Shown piece after piece: positions 31,402 through 41,405 of a DNA stretch of 50,198 nt. How positions within the stretch are numbered: position 1 is the first letter of the stretch; every line of letters begins with the position of its first letter. Below the pieces are notes generated by a model. That model saw nothing but the letters and a program-made list of their open reading frames with translations, was not told the origin of the DNA and did not search any database. The DNA comes from Poteriospumella lacustris (lineage: Eukaryota > Sar > Chrysophyceae > Chromulinales > Dinobryaceae): positions 1-50,198 of the forward strand of contig SMOI01000237.1 in assembly GCA_008000375.1 (NCBI GenBank), in the 5' to 3' direction. A program made the position numbers and the translations under genes.

Positions 31402-31409
31402 TATGTACA
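31402..31409 (-). promoter_or_regulatory. UGUACAUA octamer after HECT stop
   Basis: On the transcript strand TGTACATA begins 29 bases after the stop codon (31438-31440) within TTGTACATAGA, the same 11-mer found after SLC35F. It is a candidate PUF site or polyadenylation element. Confidence 0.4.
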
Positions 31410-31437
31410 ATAACAGGAAGCGGGCGGGCGGGGCGGC

Positions 31438-34430
31438 TCACTCCATGGTGAAGCCCGTCACGTCCATGTGGATCACGTACGACAGGAAGCTCTCCAGCTC
31501 GGCCTGCGTGTCGTACAGCGGCAGGTCCAGCTTGTTGAAGCACGTGTGGGCGCGCGGGTACTTCGAGTCCTGCGACACAGCGACACAGCGACACAGACAC
31601 AGCGGTGAGACACACACAGAGAGAGCGAGACACACAGAGAGAGCGGGGCACGTACCGTTTTGGCGATGGACTGGATGTTGAACTTGCGGTAGCGGCCGTC
31701 GCTGGACTGCAGCGCCTTGAAGCCCTGCACGGGCAGGCGGCCGCAGCCCGTCGTGAACTGCAGCAGGCGGATGCGCTCCTCGTTGGACATGGCCGCGACG
31801 GCCGCCCAGAACCAGCGCACGACCGGGTGGCGCGCGCCGAGGCGGCGGTACTCGCCGAGGTACTCGGTGTTGGCCTGCCAGTCGGCGACGTCGAGCTCGG
31901 GCACGCCGCAGAGCAGCAGGTCGAGCTCTTGGTAGTCGAAGACGGACAGCCACTCGGGCGGCACGATCTCGTACAGGCCGCGCAGCAGGTGCTCCAGCTG
32001 CAGCTTGACGCTGTCGAGCAGTCGGTGGCGCAGCCGCAGCTGCAGATACTCGTCGAGGTTGTCGGCGGTGACGGCGACGAGCGAGCCGCCCTCGACGAGG
32101 TCGTAGGTGACGGTCTGGTTGGCCGCCGTGTACGAGATGGAGAAGTCGAGGTCGAGGCTGCGGATGACGTCGGCGTTGCCCTCGAGCGTCTGCGTCTTCA
32201 TCCAGAGCAGGTTGCGGTAGAGCTCGTCGTCGACGAACTCGAGGTCGGAGAAGGTGACGGGGCTGCCGATGATCTGTTTGCGCAGCGGCAGCGACAGGTT
32301 CGCGCGGATCGACTGCTGCGCCATCAGCGCCTTGCCGAGCACGCGGCCGATGAAGCGGAAGTACGACAGGTGGTCGGGGTTGATGGCGCCCGAGATCGGG
32401 TTGAGGTGGTACACGTTGCTGCCCGCGGCGCCCGCCGAGCTGCACGCGAGGAAGAGCCCCGCCGACGGCGCGAAGACCTCCTCCATCACCAGCGTGAACC
32501 ACTCGCGCTCCAGACCGCCCGCGTCGATGCCCGGCTCGTTCGAGAACTGGAAGCGGAACCACTTGTGCAGGTCCTCGTCGCGCAGCTGCGACCACGCGCG
32601 GTGCGAGTCGCCGAGCAGCTTGGCGCGCCGCACCTCCATCTTCACGAAGCCGTCGGTCCACGGCTTCTGCAGCTCGCCGATGCGGTCCAGGAACCACACC
32701 TGTTTCTCGCGGAACGTGAACGCCGCCACCGTCGGCAGGTCGAACGCGGGGCCCGCCGCCGTGGCCGCTGCGACGGCGTCGTTGGTGTCGGCGACGGGGC
32801 TCTGCAGCGCGGCGGCGGCGGAGGCAGCGGAGGCGGAGGTGGCGGTGGCGGCGGGCCGCGCGACGCTGCCGCCGTAGTGGTTGCGCGACACGGGCATGCC
32901 CGACTCGACGCGCTGCCAGGTGAGGCCGCCCTCCTCGTCGAAGACGGACGCGAAGCCCGGCGACGTCGAGGCCACCGCCGAGTCGAACGAGTCCTTCGAC
33001 CAGCGACGGTCGCCCTTGCGGCCGGTGCCCGGCAGGCGCAGCGACTGGAAAAACGTCGCGATGCGGCCGGGCGACGTGAAGGGGCGGCGCGGCTGGCGCT
33101 GCGGTGTCGATGGCGGCTGCGGCGCGGCCAGGGCGCCGGTGGGCGGCGCGTAGGTGCCCGGCGCGATGGACGTGGCGCCGTTGGCGAGGCGGTTGCGCTC
33201 GGCTTCGCCAGCGGCGTCGTCGTCGTCGTCTTCGTCGTCGTCGCCCAGCAGCCGGTCGTCGTCGCCGGAGCGCGCGGCGGAGAGCAGATCCTGAATGGCG
33301 GCGCTCTCCTCGTCCTCCTGCGTCATCTGGTTGTAGCTGTGGCTGCCGAAGTGGATGGAGGAGGACAGCAGCGAGAAGACCGACTGGTTCGCGCTCTGCT
33401 CGCCGCCCGGCGCGCGGCGGCTCTCCGAGATCGAGTGGCGCGGCGTGTAGCCGAAGGGCGCGTTGCCCACCTTCGTCTCGCGGATGGGCACGCGCGCCCA
33501 GACCATGCTCTGCGTCGCGGGGTCGTAGCGCCGCTGCCAGAGCTTGCGGCGCCGTGCCGACTTCTGCCGCAGCGTCAGCTGGTTGATGCGGCGGCAGTTG
33601 ATCGCCTGCTGCCGCTGCTCCTCCGACAGCACCGCCGGCGCGGCCACTGCGCCGTTGCCGCCTGTCGCCAGGCTGGGTCGCGGCGCGCCCGTGACGACGT
33701 CGAAGTTGCGCAGACTCATCGAGACGGAGGAGATCTGCGCGTCCTCGGGGATGGGGATGTCGATGTCGCCGCGGCCCTCGGGCGGCAGCGCCACGCGCTC
33801 CATCTCTGCGGTCGTCTGCGAGCTGGAGCGCGGCCCCTGCGAGGCCAGTGACGGGCGTGGCGCAGGAGGCACGGTGGAGGTGACGACACTGCGCTGCAGC
33901 GGGTTGCTGTGCACGCCCGACACCGCGTGCATCAGACTGCGCTGCCGCCGCTCCTCGCGCTTCGCCAGTTTGTAGTCCTGCGAGAACTGGTGCGTCTCGC
34001 CGCACAGGATGCAGTAGCTGCTGCGCGCGTTGTTGTCGAATCCGCAGATGACGCAGACCCACTCGCCGGTGCGGTCGCCGAGGATCGCGTGTCGATTGTT
34101 GACGAGCGGCGACGTCAGCTCCGACGCCTCGTTCTGGCCGTACGTTCGCCGCCAATAGCACGTGGCGCAGCAGATACACATCATCGATATGAGCAGGATG
34201 AGAAAGATGATCGTGTAGTACGAGTCCGAACAGCCGCCGATCAACTGGGCGGAGCAGGCCCCGGCCTTGCTGCTGCTACTCGACACGCAGTTCTTCGTTG
34301 TGGCGCACCACGAGCAGTCCAAGGTAGCAATGCTGGTACAAGAGCTGCATGACGACAACTGGCTGCATTGGGTGGCGTTGGTAAAGGCCACGTCGATGGC
34401 GGGAAGCATCCAAGTCGCCACGCGGTTCAT
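31438..34430 (-). CDS. Membrane-anchored HECT E3 ubiquitin ligase (PSI-TM-RanBP2 ZnF-HECT)
   Basis: Exons are 34430-31656 and 31569-31438 (86-bp intron, donor GTACGT), 968 residues. Residues 22-67 form a cysteine-rich PSI-like region, 71-93 a transmembrane helix (YTIIFLILLISMMCICC), and 123-147 a RanBP2-type zinc finger (C126, C129, C140, C143). A long low-complexity, probably cytosolic, linker follows with an acidic DDDEDDDDD run. The HECT domain covers about 610-968: FSNEPGIDAGGLEREWF, FRFIGRVLGKAL, GLYEIVPPEWLSVFDYQELDLLLCG, LLQFTTGCGRLPVQGF, and the catalytic Cys935 in RAHTCFNKLDLPLY. The ligase forms a thioester with ubiquitin before transfer. The zinc finger may bind ubiquitin. Substrate and compartment are unknown; the PSI-like part would be lumenal or extracellular. 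Confidence 0.93.
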
Positions 34431-34697
34431 CTTGCAGACGGTCGACGCTTAACGTTGCGCCATGTAAAATCCAAGTACTGCGAGTAACTCAAGCAGTACG
34501 CAGAGTCATATCCTATGCGTTCAATCGCTTTTGTTCACGTCGGGTGCGCAAATCAAGTCGGATCAAAGAGGCCAAAGGGCCAAGGACCACGCGCCGAGGC
34601 CGCAGCGTCGATCGCCCATCTTGAACCCCCAGACCAACCAAACCAGACCAGACTCTGCGAATCAGGGGGATCGGGCATCGTCGGTCAGCTAACATGA

Positions 34698-34745
34698 CAT
34701 GGCTTCGCATGGCCTTACAGCGGGACACGGTGACGATGTTAGTTT
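34698..34745 (+). repeat. Left copy of 48-bp direct repeat flanking satellite
   Basis: Matches 35077-35124 at roughly 42 of 48 positions, sharing TTACAGCGGGACACGG. It immediately precedes the 9-bp satellite. Confidence 0.8.
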
Positions 34746-34748
34746 ACC

Positions 34749-35045
34749 GCAGTAGACGCAGTAGACGCAGTAGACGCAGTAGACGCAGTAGACGCAGTAG
34801 ACGCAGTAGACGCAGTAGACGCAGTAGACGCAGTAGACGCAGTAGACGCAGTAGACGCAGTAGACGCAGNNNNNNNNNNNNNNNNNNNNNNNNNNNNNNN
34901 NNNNNNNNNNNNNNNNNNNNNNNNNNNNNNNNNNNNNNNNNNNNNNNNNNNNNNNNNNNNNNNNNNNNNAGACGCAGTAGACGCAGTAGACGCAGTAGAC
35001 GCAGTAGACGCAGTAGACGCAGTAGACGCAGTAGACGCAGTAGAC
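34749..35045. repeat. 9-bp satellite (CAGTAGACG)n with 100-N assembly gap
   Basis: Perfect CAGTAGACG copies on both sides of a gap of exactly 100 N (34870-34969), which is a placeholder length, so the true array size is unknown. The array codes nothing convincing. Confidence 0.95.
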
Positions 35046-35076
35046 GTAGTGTAGATCAAGGGTTATCGTGAGTTAA

Positions 35077-35124
35077 CATGGCTTTACATGGCTTTACAGC
35101 GGGACACGGGGACGTTGTTTGTTT
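35077..35124 (+). repeat. Right copy of 48-bp direct repeat flanking satellite
   Basis: Partner of 34698-34745. Having the same unique sequence on both sides of a collapsed array suggests a larger tandem unit or a haplotype joint. Confidence 0.8.
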
Positions 35125-36500
35125 CGTTTTTCTTTATCTATGCGGTGTTTGTAGCGTATTTTGTTTAAAGTGGTTTGAAATATGCGGCAGAGTGACATAT
35201 GTGGCGCCTCGGTGGCGGCGGCGACAGCCACGCGAGGGCCGAGGACGGACGGACCGCCGACTGCGAGCGATTGACACTGAACGCTGCGCAACAAAGGAAT
35301 GTGGCACGATTCAGCGATAAGGGTTTGAGGAGAGAGCGACCATGAACGAATAGACAGGTACAGCCAGAGGCAACAAGCGGTTTGCACGAGCATGTACACG
35401 CAGCGAGGCTGCGCACACCACACGTATTGATCGGCCAACGAGTGTCAGTGTCTACGCGTACACAAGCGACTGGCAAAATTGGGTTCGCAAGAGTTCAGCA
35501 GAGGCAAGGGCGACACAAATGAAGTAAAGAGACGGCACGACACGACGAACGGACAGGAGGAGGGGGGAGGTTGCACAGGAGACACACGCACGCCTCGCGG
35601 CGGAGCTGCCCGGGCGGCGCGCTGTCGGTTCCTCGCCGAGGCAACGCGACAGACCACCGCCCGCCGCGACAGATACAGAGTACGTGACGCGCAGACACCG
35701 ACCAGTACTAAGAGGCGCGGACGAGGCCGACGCACACCCAACGTGACACACACTGACACACACGCTCCGCCGCAGACGAAGGCGACTGATCAGCGGCGGA
35801 GAAACAGAGAAACCAAGTCGCACACGCGGAGACTGCGCGGAAAGGAAACGACAAATGACTGAGCAACGTGACGAATTTTATGGCACCTGCACGACCTGGA
35901 GGCGCGGCGGACAGAATCGGACCTGGGACGGGGGATGCAAGATGGCGGGGCCGGGCCGTCGGCCAACGGGCGGGCACGGCCCTCTCACTGTTGTGTCTCT
36001 TTTGATCAAGGCGCCGTCGGCGCGAGGAGAACGAACGGTTTGGGCAGATGCAGAGGCAGATGGAATGGGGCAGGCACCCGTCATCAACGGAGCTGGCGAC
36101 GATGGCGGAGAGCGCAACAAGCAAACAACAACAAGAAGAGGACGGGACAGGCAGCAAGCAGGAGAGACACAGCAGAACGCACGACAACGAAATAGTTAAC
36201 AACATCATATACTTTGGTGCAGGAGCAACGCAACTGAGCAAACAAACATCAACGAATACATACATAACACAGGATAAAGTCAAGTACAAAGAACGAAAAC
36301 GCTTCAGACGTGGTCTGAAAATCAATCGGCGCACTGCGGCAGTGGCAAAACAAAAAATGGGCAAATGATGTGCTCTGACTGAACGGCACATATTATACTC
36401 AGGGGCAATAGAGACCGGGGGAACGAATGACACGCACGCTGGACAAAGAGCAGAAATAAACAGATGGCTGTGAGGGGTCCGATGTGGCGGGAACGGGCGT
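35125..36500. other. Long gene-poor region
   Basis: About 1.4 kb with no ORF I can support. Open frames exist on both strands but are compositionally biased (Arg/Thr/Asp-rich one way, Ser/Cys/Leu-rich the other) and show no motif. ACACA-rich stretches occur near 35740-35765. The left end is the flank of the satellite, the right end the 3' region of the zinc protein gene. Confidence 0.4.
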
Positions 36501-37047
36501 TTAGAACATATTTTGCTGTGAGCGACGCGAGAAAATGTTGCCGAACAGGCTGCTGTTGGTCTTCTTCAGCGGCGAGACCATCGTGGCTGCGGGTTTGTTC
36601 TCTTCGGAGGTTGTAACGGTTGTGGGGGCGACTTGAGCATTTTCGTCCTCGGTGGGAGGCAGACTGTACTCGTCGTCGAGTTTCTTTTGGAACTGGTAGA
36701 TCGCCGAGCGGATCTCCGCGGCGCTTTTCTCTGGCGTCTGGTAGCAGTGAGCTTTGCCGAAAATTGTGAAGGTGGTGTGGCAGTCTGTGAGAAGCACGCT
36801 GGTCAATAAACGCTATGGGATAGAACAGAAGGCGCTCAAACATACCTTTGGAGCAGAACTCGCCAACGGACTTGCAGCTGACTCGATAGGTCATTGAGCA
36901 ATTTTGACAGACAGAGACAATTCGTGTGCGCTTGGGAGAATTTTCGATCTCGGCGGTGAACTCTTCAACAGAAGGGGCGGGCGATGCAGAAGGAGACGAC
37001 ATGGCAGAACCCAAGAAGACGCTGTTGTAATGCGAACCACAGTTCAT
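36501..37047 (-). CDS. Small protein with FCS-like zinc finger
   Basis: Exons are 37047-36846 and 36784-36501 (61-bp intron, donor GTATGT), 161 residues. The central CQNC (C47, C50), C58 and EFCSKDC (C65, C69) form a pattern like FCS/MYM/TRASH-type treble-clef zinc fingers, where an FCSxxC knuckle is typical. The intron splits the last knuckle (CSK|D) in phase. A Ser/Pro-rich N-terminus and a tail ending LKKTNSSLFGNIFSRRSQ flank it. An alternative start is the ATG at residue 16. No function can be assigned; such fingers usually bind proteins. Confidence 0.6.
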
Positions 37048-37695
37048 GATACTAAAATGGGAATAAGATGAGTGAGAAGTTGACAGTTATCAGTGAGGAA
37101 TTAAATTGTGTAGAGGAACTTCAAGAGACGAGGATAGAGGCGGCAATTGCCCCGAACAACGTACTCTTGCGGCGGGTTCGCTGCCTCGCAAAGATCCGAA
37201 GGAGGCGGCGTTGCGTCAGCGTCAGCGGCGGCGGCAAGTGCAACTGCGCTGCGGGGCGCACCTCCGTCTCTTGCGGAGTGCTCCGCTGTGCCGCCCTCCA
37301 CCTCCGCGTTGCACCAACACTGCGGCGTCGCGGAGGTGCAACGGGCTGTGGGAGAGCACCCGCAGCCAACGGACGAGACCGCCTCCTGTGTCGGTCACGG
37401 GGTCGTTTTGGGTTGTTCTGGAAGATCTCCCCTCTTTGCCCCAGATATCCAGATTCTGGACCTGCGTCAACGTTCACTTTGCTTCAGCTCACGGCTCCAG
37501 GCTCAGTTGGCAATCAAGTGGTCAAAACGGACTGAATAGGAATTGATGCTGGTTTGTTGCGAACCGAGAACAACAACCTGATGCTTGAGTCACTTAAACG
37601 AACATCTTGTCGTAGATCCTCACGGAAACCCCCAACGGCGGCTTCTAAACGTCGTTCCTTCGAAGAGACTCCAGTCACTGACGTGTTAAGAAGGG
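37048..37695. other. Intergenic region, zinc protein / TDP2
   Basis: A 648-bp divergent gap. It holds a GC-rich block at 37200-37400 with short repeated TCCGCGTTGCACC / GGAGGTGCAACGG inverted segments. Open frames on both strands lack motifs, so no gene is called. Confidence 0.4.
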
Positions 37696-38745
37696 ATGTC
37701 CACAGATTTGGATCGCTCCCATCTAAAGCTCTTGTCCTACAACATTGATGGTTTGAATGAATATCAAGTGCTCTACCGCACACAGGTGATTCTGGGAATG
37801 ATCTTGTCGGAGGCACCCGACGTGATCCATCTGCAGGAAGTCATCCCTGAGACGTATGCGCTGCTCCGTCCCACGTTGGATGCCAATGGATACACGTGTA
37901 GCGGCATCTCGCAGCAGTTTTCTCACTACTTCACTGTGTCTGCCGTCAAGAAGGCGCGCTGCAGCGACGTGCAGTTCGTCCTGGAAGACTTCCGCGGCGA
38001 CGCCGCGTCTCGACAGGGCCGGCTGCTGCTCAAGACCACTGCGCTCGTGGACAGTAAGTGGCCGTCCGTATTTGTGAATTGTCATTTGGAGAGCACGGGC
38101 ACGGCCTTCAAGTCGCTGGAGTCGAAGGCTCGCCTCGGGCAGCTGCAGCAGGGCCTGCGGCACCTCGTGGCGCACACGGGTCGCGGGCCGTGCGTTCTCA
38201 GCGGCGACCTGAACATTCGTGATCAGGAGGCAGCCTACGTTTTGAAGAGCTTCCCCCGCAGTCGTGGCTCCGAAGAGAGCCAGGTGATCGATGTGGCGAC
38301 GGCGCTGAAGACGACGAAGACATACCCGCCGACGTGGGTCATGCCGGGCAACGCCGCCGTCAAGTGTCGCTTCGACCGCGTGTACGTCACGGCACCGTCC
38401 TCCACAACAGACGGGGAGTTTCAGTGGACGCCGGCATCGATAGAGACCATCGGCCATGATGAAATCCTCGACGACGACGCGCCGTACCTGACGCCGTCCG
38501 ATCACCGCGGCCTCGTCGTCCGATTCACTTTGCCTGAAGCCACCAACACTGCAGCAGCGGTGCCTAGCTCCAGGTCTGGCACTCGCGATGTGCCGAGGAC
38601 GTCTGAGGCGAGCGAGCCGCTGAGTACAGGCGGTGGCCGCAAGCGCGCGCTGCCATCGACCGACGACGCCGGCGCCGCGGAGCCCCGCGTCGACGCGAAG
38701 AAGAAGAGGACGGTGGAGGCCGCAGAAGTCATCGATCTCACATAG
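37696..38745 (+). CDS. TDP2: Tyrosyl-DNA phosphodiesterase 2 with C-terminal SUMO-interacting motif
   Basis: Removes trapped topoisomerase 2 peptides from DNA 5' ends by cleaving 5'-phosphotyrosyl bonds, Mg-dependent, in the nucleus. Intronless, 349 residues, ATG at 37696. The endonuclease/exonuclease/phosphatase fold shows LSYNIDGLN (Asn16), DVIHLQEVIPETY (Glu48), NCHLEST (His130), SGDLNIRD (Asp171, Asn173), CRFDRVYV and TPSDHRGL (His270). LQEVIP and HLEST are TDP2-type wording rather than APE1. There is no N-terminal UBA domain as in animals. The tail is basic (KKKRT) and ends exactly in EVIDLT, a consensus SUMO-interacting motif, suggesting recruitment to SUMOylated topoisomerase. Confidence 0.93.
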   Translation: MSTDLDRSHLKLLSYNIDGLNEYQVLYRTQVILGMILSEAPDVIHLQEVIPETYALLRPTLDANGYTCSGISQQFSHYFTVSAVKKARCSDVQFVLEDFRGDAASRQGRLLLKTTALVDSKWPSVFVNCHLESTGTAFKSLESKARLGQLQQGLRHLVAHTGRGPCVLSGDLNIRDQEAAYVLKSFPRSRGSEESQVIDVATALKTTKTYPPTWVMPGNAAVKCRFDRVYVTAPSSTTDGEFQWTPASIETIGHDEILDDDAPYLTPSDHRGLVVRFTLPEATNTAAAVPSSRSGTRDVPRTSEASEPLSTGGGRKRALPSTDDAGAAEPRVDAKKKRTVEAAEVIDLT

Positions 38746-38840
38746 CAGTGCTCGCGGGCGATCGCTTTGTCACTCTTCAAGCCCAGTCGACCACGAGTCG
38801 ACAGCGGCTCCGATGCTTTCACGGCGATCGGCGCGCCGAG

Positions 38841-39014
38841 ATGGGCCAGTGCTGCGGCTTCTGCTGCTTCTACACGCTGCCCAATCGCATTGCAGACCTC
38901 GTCGCTCTCAGGTTGGTGCGGCCTCGCCATCAATCATTGGTCATCGCCCGTGCGACGCTTCGCGCATCCGGCAGCGTCCGCTGGCGGCGATGCACGTGTA
39001 ACGGGCCCGTGTGA
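38841..39014 (+). CDS. Possible 57-residue lipidated peptide (MGQCCGFCC start)
   Basis: ATG at 38841, stop at 39014. It opens with MGQCCGFCCFYTLPN: Gly2 followed by a cysteine cluster is the classic N-myristoylation plus palmitoylation arrangement of peripheral membrane proteins. The rest contains a short hydrophobic and basic region with no known domain. A GGCAG acceptor-like site and a GTTGGT donor-like site occur inside, so the C-terminus could be spliced. It could equally be chance in the TDP2 3' region. Confidence 0.25.
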   Translation: MGQCCGFCCFYTLPNRIADLVALRLVRPRHQSLVIARATLRASGSVRWRRCTCNGPV

Positions 39015-39058
39015 ACTACGTTGACGGACACAGGTCGACGGTCCGCCCTGGTCTACAC

Positions 39059-39080
39059 CTGCTACAGTGCAGTGTAGCAG
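39059..39080. other. Perfect 8-bp stem hairpin
   Basis: CTGCTACA and TGTAGCAG are separated by six bases. Role unknown. Confidence 0.4.
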
Positions 39081-39328
39081 AGTAGCCGTGTATCGAGCAG
39101 ACTTTCCGGCTCGTCGGTGGTCGGTGGTCGGTGATGGTCCCGTAGACCGTGAATATGTAGGGTACACATTCAATACTCGATATACCCATATATCCGTCTC
39201 AAACTCTGGATGTATTGGTACATCCCATTCCAGTACTGTGCGTGCTGTTCAGTTGTCTTACTAAAGCTGCTGGTATATTTGACCTTTACTATGTATTTAG
39301 GTACAGTACAACATTTTACATGTACAAT

Positions 39329-40967
39329 ATGTTTATAATTGGATGTAGACCGAATGTCGGGACGAGGTTGTGGGTGCCGCGTGGGAACGTTTTGGACGCC
39401 GCTTCGAAGGGCAAACAAAACACAATCTATCGCTTGGTCTACGCTGCGCCGACGCCAGCTGTGATGATACTGATCATCGGCACCTTAGTGGCGCTCGGGG
39501 CGCTGCTGGGCGCGAGCGGCGAGGCGTTTTTCCGCGACGTCGACACCATGTTCCACCCGCTGGAGCAGTACTCGAACGAAATCACGTGGTATGCGCCATT
39601 CTACTCCGGAGGTGGCTATTCCTCGGAGGCCATCGCCTTCGTCAAGGCGCTAGACTTGATGAGCATACGCAACTTCACGATCAGCCACCACGGCGACTCG
39701 TGGAACAAAGACTTCGTCGACGGCCTCGATGAGAGCGAGAAGAAGCTGCTCGCCAAATACGACCTGCTGCTCAAGCGACCAGGCTATCCACGCGTTTCCA
39801 TCTGCCACTCAGAGCCCGGCGCGTGGTACACGCCGAACCCCGCGTACCACACGTCGCGCTGCCCCAACACGTTCCCCCACCGCGGCGGCCGCCTGCAGTT
39901 CTACAAGATCGGCCGCACGATGTTCGAGACCGACCGACTGCCCAACGGCTGGCTGCCGCGCCTGGCCTACATGGACGAGCTGTGGGTGCCGACGGAGCAC
40001 ATGCGGCGCATCTTCCTGCAGCACCGCGTGCCGCCCGAGAAGCTCTTCGTCGTCGCCGAGGCCGTCGACACCGACTTCTTCGCGCCGCAGCCCAAGCGTG
40101 CCGTGCACTACGAGAAGCACCAGCTGCACGCGCTGCAGCGGCTGCCGGCCAACGTCTTCGTCTTCCTCTTCGTGGGCAAGTTCGAGGCGCGCAAGGGCAT
40201 CGACCTGCTGCTGCGCGCGTACCTCGCCGAGTTCGCGAAGCCGGCGGACGAGGTGCTGCTCGTGTTCCTCACGGGCGCGTACCACTCGTCGACCGACTTC
40301 GAGACGCAGATCGACCAGCTGCTGCGGCAGCGCAACGTGACGCGCTCGCCGCTGCTGCCCAACCACCTCGTCCTGTCCAACGTGCGCAGCGCCGCGCTGC
40401 CCGCGCTCTACTCGTTCGCCGACGTCGTCGTGATCCCGTCGCACGGCGAGGGCTGGGGCCGCCCGCACATGGAGGCGATGGCCTGCGGCACGCCCGTCAT
40501 CGCGACGAACTGGAGCGGCCCCGCCGCCTTCATCAACGCGACCACCGGCTACCTCGTCGACATCGAAGACGCCCTCGTCGACGCCCCGTACGTCCCCCGC
40601 CCCGGCACCGTGTCTCGCCCGTGTCTCGCCCGTGTCTCGTGTCTCTGTGTGTCGCTGAGCTAACGTCGCTGTCTGTCGCTGTCTGTCGCTGTGCAGGGGC
40701 TGGGCGGGCCACAAGTGGGCGCAGCCGCGCGTCGACCACCTGCGCGCGCTGATGCGCCACGTGTACAGCCACCGCGACGAGGTGCGCGCGAAGGGCGCCG
40801 CCGCGCGCCGCGCGATGGTCGAGCAGTTCTCGCTGCCGGTGATGGGCCTGCGCCTGGCGCAGGAGTTCCGCCGCGTCGTGCGCAAGATCGACGCCCTCGC
40901 CGCCGCCGCTGGGGCCGCTGGGGCCACTGGCACCGTCGCCGAAGAGGCGCCGCCGCGCGAGTTGTAG
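39329..40967 (+). CDS. GT4-family glycosyltransferase, type II membrane protein
   Basis: Exons are 39329-40587 and 40697-40967 (109-bp intron, donor GTACGT); 509 residues with this start. A signal anchor (VMILIIGTLVALGALLG) follows a basic N-terminal tail, as in Golgi or ER type II enzymes. The catalytic part shows SICHSEPGAWYTPN, MFETDRLPNGW, ELWVPTEHMRRIF, then the C-terminal GT-B half: FLFVGKFEARKGIDLLLRAY and SHGEGWGRPHMEAMACGTPV with the E-x7-E pair of GT4 enzymes, followed by GYLVDIED. It transfers a sugar from an activated donor with retention; donor and acceptor are unknown. Start uncertain: ATGs also lie at 39320 and 39464, and the latter would leave little positive charge before the anchor. 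Confidence 0.85.
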
Positions 40968-41405
40968 CGCCCGCCGCCGCTGCTGCTGCGGCGGTCGCTG
41001 CGCCGGTCGCCGCTGCGACCAGAGTCTAGGCGATCTGGGGCCTCCCACTGTAAATTCTAGGTAAAACCCAGACTCGCCACCCACCGCGACGCGACCCGAC
41101 GCGACGCGCGGTCACCGTCGAACCGCGGCCCGGTCCGCCGGGCGATTGCCGCGCGTCGCGAGCGTTACTGTTCGTATGGCGCAGAGCGTTACGGTTCGTT
41201 ACAAAAACGGGCGACGCTGGTGACGCGGCCGCTGCAGCGGGCACCGCAGCGGTCGGTCTCTCCTCCGCCACCGGCCGCGTCTCGGTGGCTGCGCCCTCGG
41301 TCGGTGGCTGCGCGTCTGCTCGGGCCCTGTGAGCGCACTGAGATGGACCGTCGAGTCGGTCGGGGCGGCGAGCAGCGCGATCCGCCGACGGTGACGGTGT
41401 GTCCG
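40968..41405. other. Convergent intergenic region, GT4 / SAM-EF gene
   Basis: No gene seen. It contains a near match (CCAGAGTCTA, 41019-41028) to the decamer seen in divergent promoters and several GGTTACGGTTCG-like short repeats near 41170-41200. Confidence 0.4.

Noticed and set aside
35479-36433. Overlapping ORFs on both strands in the gene-poor region
   Set aside because: Compositionally biased, no motif, no splice-supported continuation.
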